A stretch of 62,664 nucleotides of DNA from Sulfurovum sp. (GTDB lineage Bacteria; Campylobacterota; Campylobacteria; Campylobacterales; Sulfurovaceae): positions 1-62,664 of the forward strand of contig DYLZ01000002.1 in assembly GCA_020721775.1 (NCBI GenBank). Direction: 5' to 3'. The notes below the pieces were generated by a model. It was not told the origin of the DNA, searched no databases, and saw nothing but the letters and a program-made list of their open reading frames with translations. The position numbers and the translations under genes are program-made. Of this stretch, positions 1 to 8,959 are shown piece after piece (the first letter of the stretch is position 1; each line of letters opens with the position of its first letter).

Positions 1-44
1 TCTCTTAAGAATGACTCCATGGGTTCAAATCCTTGTAAAATATA

Positions 45-160
45 TTGAATCCTCTGAATAAATCCTGATAGACAATTTTGCCAGGCAGCTCGAAGGCGAA
101 AGCTTCGGGGTTCCCATCGTGGCAAACTCTTGGCTTGAATGATTTGTTTAGAGGGTTCTA
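45..160 (+). repeat. Dispersed MITE-like inverted-repeat element, copy 1
   Basis: TTGAATCCTCTGAATAAATCC...TTTGCCAGGCAGCTCGAAGGCG...GTGGCAAACTCTTGGCTTGAATG...TTTGTTTAGAGGGTTCT; same architecture as copies at 28413 and 57073. Confidence 0.85.
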
Positions 161-195
161 TTGGATAGATTATACCATATGGGGCTAAAAAGTTA

Positions 196-1203
196 TCATG
201 CTACGACTATATCTATCCCTATACTTTTCATATCTTCATAAATTTTTTTCGCTAAATAATAGCCAAGACAAGGAGGAACTGCATTGCCTACCATCTTATA
301 TCCTGCCATTACATTAGTATAATAGAATTTGTGAGTATCCGGAAATGTTTGAATTCTTGCACACTCTCTGACACTTAATCTTCTATATAGATGCTCATAA
401 TTCTCTACAAAAACTCGCTTATTTTGTTCTACAAACTGCATCTTTGGTGCTTGCGGATGGATCGGCGCATGCCTACCGCCTGCTTGTATAGTAAATGATG
501 GTTCGTCCCAGCTCCTCACACGATTTCTTGACATAAAAATTGTTGAAAAGCTTCCTATAGCATATTCGTGATTGTCGATATGGCATTTATTGCCATTAGT
601 ATAGTTTTTTTCTCTTGCCGGTAAGGCATTGTCTTTTATATCCCAAATCACATCTTTGAGATATCTTTTTGTATTAAATCCTTTTGGAAATTCGAACTCT
701 ATGCCCAGATCATCTCTATAGCCTACAAAAAATACCCTTTTTCTATCTTGTGGGACTTTGTAATCATGGGCATTTAACATCTTAAATGATAGTTTGTAGC
801 CACTTTCCCTAAAGTGATTTTTGATATTTTCCAGTGCATCACTATGACGCCTTGCAAGCATTCCTGATACATTTTCAGCCAAGAAAAATAGTGGTTTTTT
901 ATCTCTAAGAACTCTTATAAATTCAAAAAACAACTGTCCTCTATGGTCATTTATGCCACGAGATTTTCCCGCTTCACTCCAACTTTGACATGGTGGACCA
1001 CCGATAAGCCCTATGGCATCGGGAATTTCACTTGATGGAATATCTACTATACTCCTCCTATCAAGCTTTGTACTTGGAAAGTTTTTCTCAAAAGTCTCTC
1101 AAATATCTTTGTCGTATTCATTTGCCCAAATGGTTTTAAATCCTGCTTTTTCAAAACCTAGATCTAAACCGCCAGCACCGCTGAAGAGGGAGATGATGTT
1201 CAT
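196..1203 (-). pseudogene. C5-cytosine DNA methyltransferase, M.NgoPII/M.HaeIII-like, interrupted by an in-frame TGA at codon 35
   Basis: Minus strand from 1203 reads [43 protein letters not shown]...IGGPPCQSWSEAGKSRGINDHRGQLFFEF, then continues in the same frame into the listed 245-aa ORF (ENVSGM, RKRVFFVGYR, SFTIQAGGRHAPIHPQAPKM, VGNAVPP). The stop is at 1101-1099. Confidence 0.88.
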
Positions 1204-1842
1204 TTAATTACTTTTAAAATTGAATAAATTTTTTGAATTCAAAAAATCGTGTTTATTATTTACTTCTTCAACATTTCCAATAGGTTCTCCAAATAATTTA
1301 AAATCTTTTAATTTCAGAGGTTTAATATAATCCAAACTATACTGTTTATATATTTCTCTTAATTCCATCAATAAACGCCCAAGTATATTCATTCCTTTAT
1401 ATTCTGCTCCATCAAAATAAGCACCCCAGAAATTATCTTTTGTCGATTCTTCAACAATATTTTTTGAACCCGTCTCTAACAACAATCTTCCAAAAGTTTC
1501 TTTATTTTGAATAAGTTTTACTCTTAATACCCATTTCATTATTGCTATTTTTATTTGTTCCCAATCTTCTCTAGTTTGTGAACGATATTTTTTTGATTTC
1601 ATTTTGGCTGTCATTGGGCTTGACTCGTTAATAATAATCATTTGTACCTTTGGTAAATGAGGGAATCTCATTGCTTGATATAAAGCTTCTGAAGATTTAA
1701 TATAAATCCCATTTACTACGATTGGATAACCAGAAGCCATATTGGATAATCCACCATATTTTTCAGTTGTTTTTCTAAATGATATACATTCATTCACTTT
1801 ATATATTCGTGTTTCTTCTTCAGGATTCACTTTATATCCCAA
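1204..1842 (-). CDS. NADAR (YbiA/DUF1768-like) domain protein
   Basis: YGGLSNMASGYPIVVNGIYIKSSEALYQAMRFP and DNFWGAYFDGAEYKGMNILGRLLMELRE motifs; stop codon directly abuts the methyltransferase ATG. Confidence 0.85.
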   Translation of the reverse strand: MGYKVNPEEETRIYKVNECISFRKTTEKYGGLSNMASGYPIVVNGIYIKSSEALYQAMRFPHLPKVQMIIINESSPMTAKMKSKKYRSQTREDWEQIKIAIMKWVLRVKLIQNKETFGRLLLETGSKNIVEESTKDNFWGAYFDGAEYKGMNILGRLLMELREIYKQYSLDYIKPLKLKDFKLFGEPIGNVEEVNNKHDFLNSKNLFNFKSN

Positions 1843-1862
1843 TTAAATTTTATAGTAGGTAA

Positions 1863-2873
1863 CTATTTTGGATAAGTTTTTCTTTGGAATAATGGATACC
1901 AAATAGAATTACCATTCCAATCACCCCACCAAAAAGCTAAAGGAGTGTTATTAGGACAATTCCGATAACTAAAAAGTAAAGCTCCAAATCCAAAACCTGC
2001 GAAAGAAGATATACCCAAAGGTTTCCATTTTTTTCTATCTATTTCATTGATTTTACTAATAATATTTAGGCCTGCAAGAGTAAATTCTTCTTCGAGTATT
2101 GCTCTATTTGTTTCAGATGAAAAAATCGTTTTTCCACAGTGTGCATTAGCTATTTGATTCGTATCCCTAAGTATATAATTAGTCCCTTGAGTTTTTAAAT
2201 ATGCTAAAACATCTGGATTAGTTAAACATTTTTCACTTGGCCAAAGAACTTCTGAGACATTTTGACAATTTGGATTGTTTTCTAATTCTTCCAATCTCCA
2301 AAATGTTATTTTAATATTATTTGGATTCTCTGTACCTAGCTCTTGGTTGGCATGATATTGCCCATTTTTATAATAAGCTATATAAATAATATCAAGACTA
2401 GCATCTTTAGGAGCAGTTTTGAGCCAATCAATTAAATCTGTTTTTAGTCTATTTCCAGTAAATAAAAAATCATCAAGATGAATAAAATGTTTTTTTGTTA
2501 AATCATTAATAGAAATATCAATATTTTTTTCTTGTTTAATAATCTGCTTGAACTTTTCATTCATTAATTCTTGACTTTTACCATTTTTTTGAATTTGTAG
2601 TAATGATGCTTCTTCCCAAAAATTCGGATTATTTTTTGTTAAATTCGTATTCGATATTAAACCGTTTAAAAATCTATCCAATTCATTTTCACACAAATAT
2701 CTTTGTTCAAAAATATGTATCATCTCTTCTAAAATTAGTAAACGATTTTCTTCACTAAACTGTGCCACCCATTTTAAAATATTTTCTTTTTTGGGGTTTA
2801 ATCCTTCTGATTGTCTATAATCTTTTAATTTTTTTGCCATTTCTTCTGCTAAATCTTGTTGCTCTATATTCAT
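1863..2873 (-). CDS. PRTase-CE-like (phosphoribosyltransferase-like) protein
   Basis: PRPP-loop-like LDDFLFTGNRL and C-terminal CPNNTPLAFWWGDWNGNSIWYPLFQR motif, typical of the conflict-system phosphoribosyltransferase-like family. Confidence 0.7.
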   Translation of the reverse strand: MNIEQQDLAEEMAKKLKDYRQSEGLNPKKENILKWVAQFSEENRLLILEEMIHIFEQRYLCENELDRFLNGLISNTNLTKNNPNFWEEASLLQIQKNGKSQELMNEKFKQIIKQEKNIDISINDLTKKHFIHLDDFLFTGNRLKTDLIDWLKTAPKDASLDIIYIAYYKNGQYHANQELGTENPNNIKITFWRLEELENNPNCQNVSEVLWPSEKCLTNPDVLAYLKTQGTNYILRDTNQIANAHCGKTIFSSETNRAILEEEFTLAGLNIISKINEIDRKKWKPLGISSFAGFGFGALLFSYRNCPNNTPLAFWWGDWNGNSIWYPLFQRKTYPK

Positions 2874-2882
2874 TTGAAAATC

Positions 2883-3017
2883 CTATTTTCTATTGCTTAA
2901 TACTTTATAATCATACCTTAGATTATATTGATTGATAGATTTAATAATTAACTTTTTATCAATATTATAATCTAAACTCATTTGTTTGATATCTAAATGA
3001 TTTATATCTATATACAT
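2883..3017 (-). CDS. Small uncalled ORF (44 aa) between the REase fragment and the PRTase-CE-like gene
   Basis: ATG at 3017 to TAG at 2883: MYIDINHLDIKQMSLDYNIDKKLIIKSINQYNLRYDYKVLSNRK. Confidence 0.4.
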   Translation of the reverse strand: MYIDINHLDIKQMSLDYNIDKKLIIKSINQYNLRYDYKVLSNRK

Positions 3018-3021
3018 GACA

Positions 3022-3381
3022 TTAAATATTTACATTATTTTCTACAAAATGTTCTGGGAATAGTTTTGCTTTGGGATATGAGCTATTAAGAGCTATTGCG
3101 GTGCTATGTGATTCTATCTTTTTTATCTCTATCGCATCACTATTTTTGAGTATCAAATCGGGCGGGTTGTTTTTATTACCGCTGTAAGAATAAATTTGTG
3201 AAAATGCGGCTAGTCTATTTTGTTCATTTGTTTCATTTATCGTTCCTGCAAAAATATCTTTGACAAACTCCTCTAGCCCATCGCCCATATTATTGGCACG
3301 ATTATTTCCATTTGTCAGAGTTGAAACATTGGCTTGATAATTATTAACAATATTGATAAATGCCCTAAGTATATTTGACAC
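3022..3381 (-). pseudogene. NgoPII-family restriction endonuclease, N-terminal fragment
   Basis: NNRANNMGDGLEEFVKDIFAG...NPPDLILKNSDAIEIKKIESHSTAIALNSSYPKAKLF; stops at 119 aa whereas family members are about 270-280 aa. Confidence 0.75.
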
Positions 3382-3466
3382 AAAATCACCTTTTTTCGAT
3401 TTATTTTATAATCTTATCTAAAAAATTATATATAGATTTATAAATATGTCAAAATGTCATATTTTT

Positions 3467-4180
3467 TTATTTGCCGACAAACGAAGCAACAAGTCCTATA
3501 ATCCCGCCAAAAACGCCGCCCCATACAACAAGCCAGCCAAGATGTTCCCTAATAAGTGTTTTTATGAGATCTTTTACCATAGCAGGAGTTAATTCATTTA
3601 ACCTGTTTGTTACTATTATCTCTATGGAATTTATCAAGTCATGTTGAAAACTTGTACTGTTTATATGGTTTTTTATCTCTTCATGAAAAGAGTTTGATTT
3701 TACTATTGAGACCAAAGAGGCTCTTAATTTGTCCAAAAATTGCTCCCTAAAAGATTCCAACACACTCTCCCCGCCAAACATTCCTATCAGACCGCCAAAT
3801 TTTGACTCCATGATAGTGCTTTTTAATGCATCAAAAGCCCTGTTCATATCAACATTTGCAACAACGCCTGATATATCTATCTTCATCTCTTCGGTATTTA
3901 GAAAATTTTGAATATTTTTTTTACTAAAAAACTGCTCCATCATCATATCTTTGATAGATTTTTTAAAAACTTCAAAATTAAGCTCAATTATCCCGGAACC
4001 GTACAAAAATGGTACTTTTTCAAATAACATATAGATAGCAAGCCAATTTGTAACAGCACCCGAGAGTGCATAAAACCCCATATCAAATAGATGTTTTGAC
4101 AAAATTGTCGGAACAAAAAAAGATATTGCCACTATCAAAAAAGCTGTTAAATTTGTCAAAACTGATTTATCTATATTCAT
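3467..4180 (-). CDS. DUF445 family membrane protein
   Basis: GAVTNWLAIYMLFEKVPFLYGSG motif; C-terminal TM GGVFGGIIGLVASF. Confidence 0.75.
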   Translation of the reverse strand: MNIDKSVLTNLTAFLIVAISFFVPTILSKHLFDMGFYALSGAVTNWLAIYMLFEKVPFLYGSGIIELNFEVFKKSIKDMMMEQFFSKKNIQNFLNTEEMKIDISGVVANVDMNRAFDALKSTIMESKFGGLIGMFGGESVLESFREQFLDKLRASLVSIVKSNSFHEEIKNHINSTSFQHDLINSIEIIVTNRLNELTPAMVKDLIKTLIREHLGWLVVWGGVFGGIIGLVASFVGK

Positions 4181-4735
4181 AACCTCATCCTTGAAAGTAA
4201 AAGTTTATAAAATCTTATCTCATTTTTTTAAAACTTTTAAATACAAAATATATTATATACTTGTTTTTCATCGGTATTATCGTACCTTTTTAGCACTTTA
4301 TACCTCGTTAAGTTGTCTTGAGCCTTATTAAAATATGGAAATGATAATTGGCGGTGAAGTTTTTGGAATTTTAATGATGTGTGGTTTTTGTGATAGACTA
4401 TATTGCTGTCATTTTACATAGTTTGTACAGAGTAGAATACAATGCAATTACAGCAAGCGAAAAGTATCTTTTGCTAAATACTCTTAAATGTTTCATGATT
4501 CTACTTCTCTACTTTATAAAAATGTTGACAATCTTTTGCACCATTGCATACTTTGTTTTGCAGAAATCTCATTTATACTTTCATCAGTACAAATAAAAAG
4601 AGTTGATATCAATAGTAAAATATGATAAATTGCGATTTTTTTTCAAATGTAACATACTTTATTATACACTATTTATACTTTGGAGTTTAAAAAATTCAAA
4701 GTATAATATCCATAAAATAAATAGCAAGGATTTAT

Positions 4736-5926
4736 ATGATAAAACAAATTTTGACTACAGATGAGTTCAAAAACTTTATAGAAAATACAAGATCAAAAGC
4801 AGGATACAAAGAGCCAATAGCATTTGGTATTGCTAAAGTTGACCGTGGTCAAAAAAATGTCGAAAAAATACTGCAAGCCAACTTTCCTTTTGTAAATTGG
4901 ATGGAAAATTATGGATCAGCTGCCGTTTTTATAGCTTCACTTGAAGATGCCGGGATAAAAGTTGACTTTAGCGCTTCAGAGTTTGTTGCAACAATAAATG
5001 AAAAATTTATCACAAATGCTCTCAATATTTTTACACCATATCTTGATGAAGCAAAAGGTGATGCGCATAAAAATGTGCAGGTTATAAAAGCATTATCAGA
5101 TATTAAACAACTTGATTCAAACTTTAGAATAGTATTTCTATTTGAAGATACAAATCCTGTGAGCGTAGAGGCAGTTTATCTAAAACTATATGCTCTGTCT
5201 CAATCAAAAGTAAAACTTAGAAGCATTAACCTTAACGGTGCATTTGGAGTGCTTAATAATGTAGCGTGGGTTGGCAATAAGCCATATGAGCTTGACTTTT
5301 TGAGAGACAATGAGATTGAAATGAAATTAAAGGGAACTTACCCTAATATCGATAGCGTTGATAAATTCCCTAGATATCTGCAACATATAATTCCTGCTGA
5401 TAACACAAGAGTACTTGATGCAAGTAAAGTTAGAATGGGAGCTCAGCTTGCAGCCGGAACTACAGTAATGCCCGGAGCAAGCTATATTAATTTCAACGCA
5501 GGAACACTCGGACCAGTTATGGTTGAGGGCAGAATATCAAGTTCGGCCATAGTAGGAAGCGGCTCTGATGTAGGTGGAGGAGCAAGCATTCTCGGAGTTC
5601 TTAGCGGAACAGACGGCAATCCTATTAGCATAGGAGAAAATACGCTTCTTGGTGCAAATTCTGTTACCGGAATACCTTTGGGTGACGGATGTATAGTAGA
5701 TGCAGGCATAACAATACTTGCCGGCACTAAAATCAAAATATCTCCTGAAAATCTAGAGAAAATAAAAGCTGCAAATCCTGATGTTGATATAGAAAACAAA
5801 ACAACATTTAAAGGTAGCGAACTTCAAGGCTTACATGGAATCCATTATAGAGTCAATTCACTAACAGGCGAAATGATAGCCTCCAGAAGTACGCGGGAAG
5901 TAAAATTAAATGCCGAACTCCACTAA
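4736..5926 (+). CDS. dapD: 2,3,4,5-tetrahydropyridine-2,6-dicarboxylate N-succinyltransferase (epsilon type)
   Basis: Left-handed beta-helix region and MVEGRISSSAIVGSGSDVGGGASILGVLSGTDGNPISIGENTLLGANSVTG. Confidence 0.9.
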   Translation: MIKQILTTDEFKNFIENTRSKAGYKEPIAFGIAKVDRGQKNVEKILQANFPFVNWMENYGSAAVFIASLEDAGIKVDFSASEFVATINEKFITNALNIFTPYLDEAKGDAHKNVQVIKALSDIKQLDSNFRIVFLFEDTNPVSVEAVYLKLYALSQSKVKLRSINLNGAFGVLNNVAWVGNKPYELDFLRDNEIEMKLKGTYPNIDSVDKFPRYLQHIIPADNTRVLDASKVRMGAQLAAGTTVMPGASYINFNAGTLGPVMVEGRISSSAIVGSGSDVGGGASILGVLSGTDGNPISIGENTLLGANSVTGIPLGDGCIVDAGITILAGTKIKISPENLEKIKAANPDVDIENKTTFKGSELQGLHGIHYRVNSLTGEMIASRSTREVKLNAELH

Positions 5927-6170
5927 GATGGCACCTGAAGATACTGAGCTGCTTGAAGATCTTTTTTTGCTTGCAATGCTAAATAAAGAACAAGATGAGA
6001 CGATAGACGATATCAGCTCTATACTTGTTGAAACAAATTCACTTAGTTTCGATGAAGCCAAAGAGATAGTGGCAAACCTAAAAACAAAAGGTGCTATAAT
6101 AAATGACGGTTTATCGTTTTTGGGCATAACGCTTGCCAATATTGCAAAAGAAAAGTTTCAATTAAAATAA
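5910..6170 (+). CDS. Hypothetical protein overlapping the dapD end
   Basis: Contiguous ORF in operon direction; 17-nt overlap with dapD. Confidence 0.6.
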   Translation: MPNSTKMAPEDTELLEDLFLLAMLNKEQDETIDDISSILVETNSLSFDEAKEIVANLKTKGAIINDGLSFLGITLANIAKEKFQLK

Positions 6171-6202
6171 AAAATTAGTCAAATGAGTGCAAAGGAGTAA
6201 TT

Positions 6203-6448
6203 TTGAGAATAGACAAATGGCTCTCAAGCGTAAATGTTATCAAAAGAAGAACAATTGCCACAGATATGGTAAAAAATGGTGTAGTTTTTGTAAATGACAT
6301 TGAAGCAAAGCCCTCTAAAAATATCTCCATTGGAGATAAAATTAAGATAAAATACTTGACAGAAGAGAAGAATTATGAGGTATTGAACATACCCACAACA
6401 AAAACTATCCCAAAAAGCCAAAAAGAGCTTTATGTAAAAGAACTCTAA
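6203..6448 (+). CDS. S4-domain RNA-binding protein
   Basis: MRIDKWLSSVNVIKRRTIATDMVKNGVVFVN S4 signature. Confidence 0.85.
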   Translation: MRIDKWLSSVNVIKRRTIATDMVKNGVVFVNDIEAKPSKNISIGDKIKIKYLTEEKNYEVLNIPTTKTIPKSQKELYVKEL

Positions 6449-6458
6449 AGGAAGTTAT

Positions 6459-7436
6459 ATGTTAACCCAAGTCAATTTTGAAAAACTATTTGCAAACGAA
6501 ATGAGCGATGATGAAGCAAGGGAATTTCTAGTAGCCCTATATGAAAACGGCGAAAGTTCTTCAGACTTGGCAATTGCTGCAAGAGTAATGCGTAGATACG
6601 CAAAAGAGCTTGTGATACCGGATGAATTAAGAGAAAAAGCGATCGATATCGTTGGAACAGGCGGGGACAAAAGCGGAACTTTCAATATTTCCAGCGCTGC
6701 ATCACTTCTTTTGGCATCCATGGGATGTTATGTTGCAAAACATGGCAACAGAAGCATTACGAGCAATTCAGGCTCGGCCGATGTGCTTGAAAAGCTTGGC
6801 ATAAATCTAAACTTAACAACTAAGCAGCAAGCTTCAATGCTTGAACATGTCGGCTTTTGCTTTATGTTTGCTCCAAACCATCATCCTGCAATGAAAAATA
6901 TCATGCCGATAAGACACTCTATTCCGCACAGAACTATATTTAATCTGCTTGGTCCTCTTACAAATCCTGCTCATGTAAAAAAATATCTAATAGGTGTCAG
7001 TGAGCCAAAATTTATAGATATAGTTGCGAATGCTTTGGTTGATCTTGGCATAAAAAGAGCTATGGTAGTTAGCAGTATAGACAATGTTGATGAGATTTCA
7101 ATTTCTACAAAAACCAAATTTGCGTTTATTGAAGATAGTTTTATATCACACGGCGAGATAGATCCGATCGATCTCGGATTTAAACAATACGAAGCAAGCG
7201 AAGTCCTTGGCGGCGATAGCAATACTAATGCGCAAATTATAAAAGATATCTTTTCAGGAAAAGAAAAAGGGGCAAAGAGGGATATAGTAGTTATCAATGC
7301 CGCATTTGCTCTATTTATAGAAAGCGGTGCCGTTGATATCAAAGAGGCGATCTTCAAGGTTAATGCAGCTCTTGATAGCAATAAAGCTATGGATCATCTT
7401 GCAAAGATCATAGAATTTTCAAATTCATTTAAATAA
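6459..7436 (+). CDS. trpD: Anthranilate phosphoribosyltransferase
   Basis: VGTGGDKSGTFNISSAASLLLASMG and KHGNRSITSNSGSADVLEKLG. Confidence 0.93.
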   Translation: MLTQVNFEKLFANEMSDDEAREFLVALYENGESSSDLAIAARVMRRYAKELVIPDELREKAIDIVGTGGDKSGTFNISSAASLLLASMGCYVAKHGNRSITSNSGSADVLEKLGINLNLTTKQQASMLEHVGFCFMFAPNHHPAMKNIMPIRHSIPHRTIFNLLGPLTNPAHVKKYLIGVSEPKFIDIVANALVDLGIKRAMVVSSIDNVDEISISTKTKFAFIEDSFISHGEIDPIDLGFKQYEASEVLGGDSNTNAQIIKDIFSGKEKGAKRDIVVINAAFALFIESGAVDIKEAIFKVNAALDSNKAMDHLAKIIEFSNSFK

Positions 7437-7853
7437 ATGCAAACAAAAATAACAGTTTCTTTACAAAATATCTCAAGCGTTGCAAAAAAACTCAAAGAGT
7501 TACTGCCTCAAAATTGCATTATATTTCTAAACGGCACATTGGCGTCAGGAAAAACGACACTTACAAAAGCTATCGTCAAAGAATTTGGCAATTTGGATTC
7601 CGTAACATCCCCTACTTTTTCTTTGCAAAATATATATGGAAACAATATATTTCATTATGACCTATACAGAGTAGGCTTTGATGAGATAATGGATCTCGGT
7701 CTTTATGAAGAGTTTGATAAGAACGGTTGGCATATAGTAGAGTGGGCCAATCCAAAACTCAAAACCTTTTTAGAAAGCGCTGGATATAATACATTTAACA
7801 TTTCTATTAATATTTTAGATCTAAACAGTAGAGAATATATACTAGGAGCCTAA
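7437..7853 (+). CDS. tsaE: tRNA t6A biosynthesis ATPase TsaE
   Basis: LNGTLASGKTTLTKAI, SPTFSLQNIY, HYDLYR motifs. Confidence 0.88.
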   Translation: MQTKITVSLQNISSVAKKLKELLPQNCIIFLNGTLASGKTTLTKAIVKEFGNLDSVTSPTFSLQNIYGNNIFHYDLYRVGFDEIMDLGLYEEFDKNGWHIVEWANPKLKTFLESAGYNTFNISINILDLNSREYILGA

Positions 7854-8576
7854 GTGCATACTTTAGAAGCAAATCATCTTGCCAAAAAGATCAAAAAAGC
7901 AAAACTTGTTCACGACATATCACTAAATGTAAAAACAAAAGAAGTTGTCGGACTGCTAGGACCAAACGGCGCAGGAAAAACTACAACTTTTTATATGATA
8001 TGCGGGCTGACAACTACAACCGGCGGTAATGTACTGCTTGACGGAAAAGATATAACCAATCTTCCGTTAAGCTCAAGAGCAAAACTGGGCATTGGCTATC
8101 TGCCTCAAGAATCTAGCATATTTAAAGATCTGACCGTAGAAGAAAACCTGCAAATCGCAGGTGAAGCTTTGAGTTTGGATGAAAATAGTATGAAAGAAAG
8201 AATAGAGAAGCTTCTAGAGATCTTCAATATAGAGCCTATTAGAAATCGTGAAGGCATCAGACTTAGCGGCGGGGAGAGAAGGCGGGTAGAGATAGCAAGA
8301 TCACTTATGGGAAAACCAAAATTTCTTCTTCTTGATGAACCTTTTGCCGGTGTTGATCCTATAGCTGTGCTTGATATTCAAAACATCATAAAACAACTTG
8401 TTGAGCTGGATATGGGAATACTTATCACCGACCATAATGTTAGAGAGACACTTGGTATTTGCGATAGAGCATATGTTATGAGAAGCGGTGAAATGATGGC
8501 TTATGGAACAAGTGAAGAGATCATACAAAACGAGGATGTAAAAAAATACTACCTTGGCGAGAACTTCTCTTTTTGA
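7854..8576 (+). CDS. lptB: LPS export ABC transporter ATP-binding protein
   Basis: GPNGAGKTTTFYMICGL, LSGGERRRVEIARSL, GVDPIAV; GTG start. Confidence 0.9.
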   Translation: MHTLEANHLAKKIKKAKLVHDISLNVKTKEVVGLLGPNGAGKTTTFYMICGLTTTTGGNVLLDGKDITNLPLSSRAKLGIGYLPQESSIFKDLTVEENLQIAGEALSLDENSMKERIEKLLEIFNIEPIRNREGIRLSGGERRRVEIARSLMGKPKFLLLDEPFAGVDPIAVLDIQNIIKQLVELDMGILITDHNVRETLGICDRAYVMRSGEMMAYGTSEEIIQNEDVKKYYLGENFSF

Positions 8577-8587
8577 TATTGTCTACA

Positions 8588-8959
8588 ATGAATACAAAAG
8601 AACTAATAAGATCAAAATCACTGAAGCTTACCCATGCTAGAGAAAGCTTACTGAATATATTTGAAAAACTATCAAAACCGATCAGCTACGAAGAGATAAA
8701 AGATAGCATATCTATGGATAAAGCCACTTTTTATCGCAATATGTCTGCTTTTGAAAAAATCGGCATACTCAAGAGCTTTGAGTCCAATGATAAAAAAAGA
8801 TATTACGAATTGATTGGATCTATGCATGCGCATCTTATCTGCACAAAATGCAATAGTATAGAATGCCTGCACGACATCCCGCAGGAGCTTTTTAATGATC
8901 CCGATATTGAAGGCATAACCATTCATGGGAAATGCAAAAAATGCAAACAAGAAAACTAA
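8588..8959 (+). CDS. Fur-family transcriptional regulator
   Basis: KATFYRNMSAFEKIGILKSFE, HAHLICTKCNSIECL; ATG at 8588 preferred over 8573. Confidence 0.8.
   Translation: MNTKELIRSKSLKLTHARESLLNIFEKLSKPISYEEIKDSISMDKATFYRNMSAFEKIGILKSFESNDKKRYYELIGSMHAHLICTKCNSIECLHDIPQELFNDPDIEGITIHGKCKKCKQEN

Noticed and set aside
1-41. Possible tRNA 3' end (GGGTTCAAATCC T-loop-like motif) at the window edge
   Set aside because: The T-stem does not pair (ATGGG versus CCTTG) and the 5' part is outside the window; cannot be supported.
1013-1207. 64-aa + strand ORF
   Set aside because: Antisense to the N-terminus of the methyltransferase, which explains the sequence better.
4381-4596. 71-aa hydrophobic ORF in the DUF445-dapD gap; considered a small membrane protein or IS remnant
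   Set aside because: No RBS, no recognisable domain, and no transposase motif in any frame.
5482-5799. Long antisense ORF inside dapD (similar cases in gyrA, secA, asd)
   Set aside because: Low-complexity antisense translations of well-supported genes; typical spurious ORFs.
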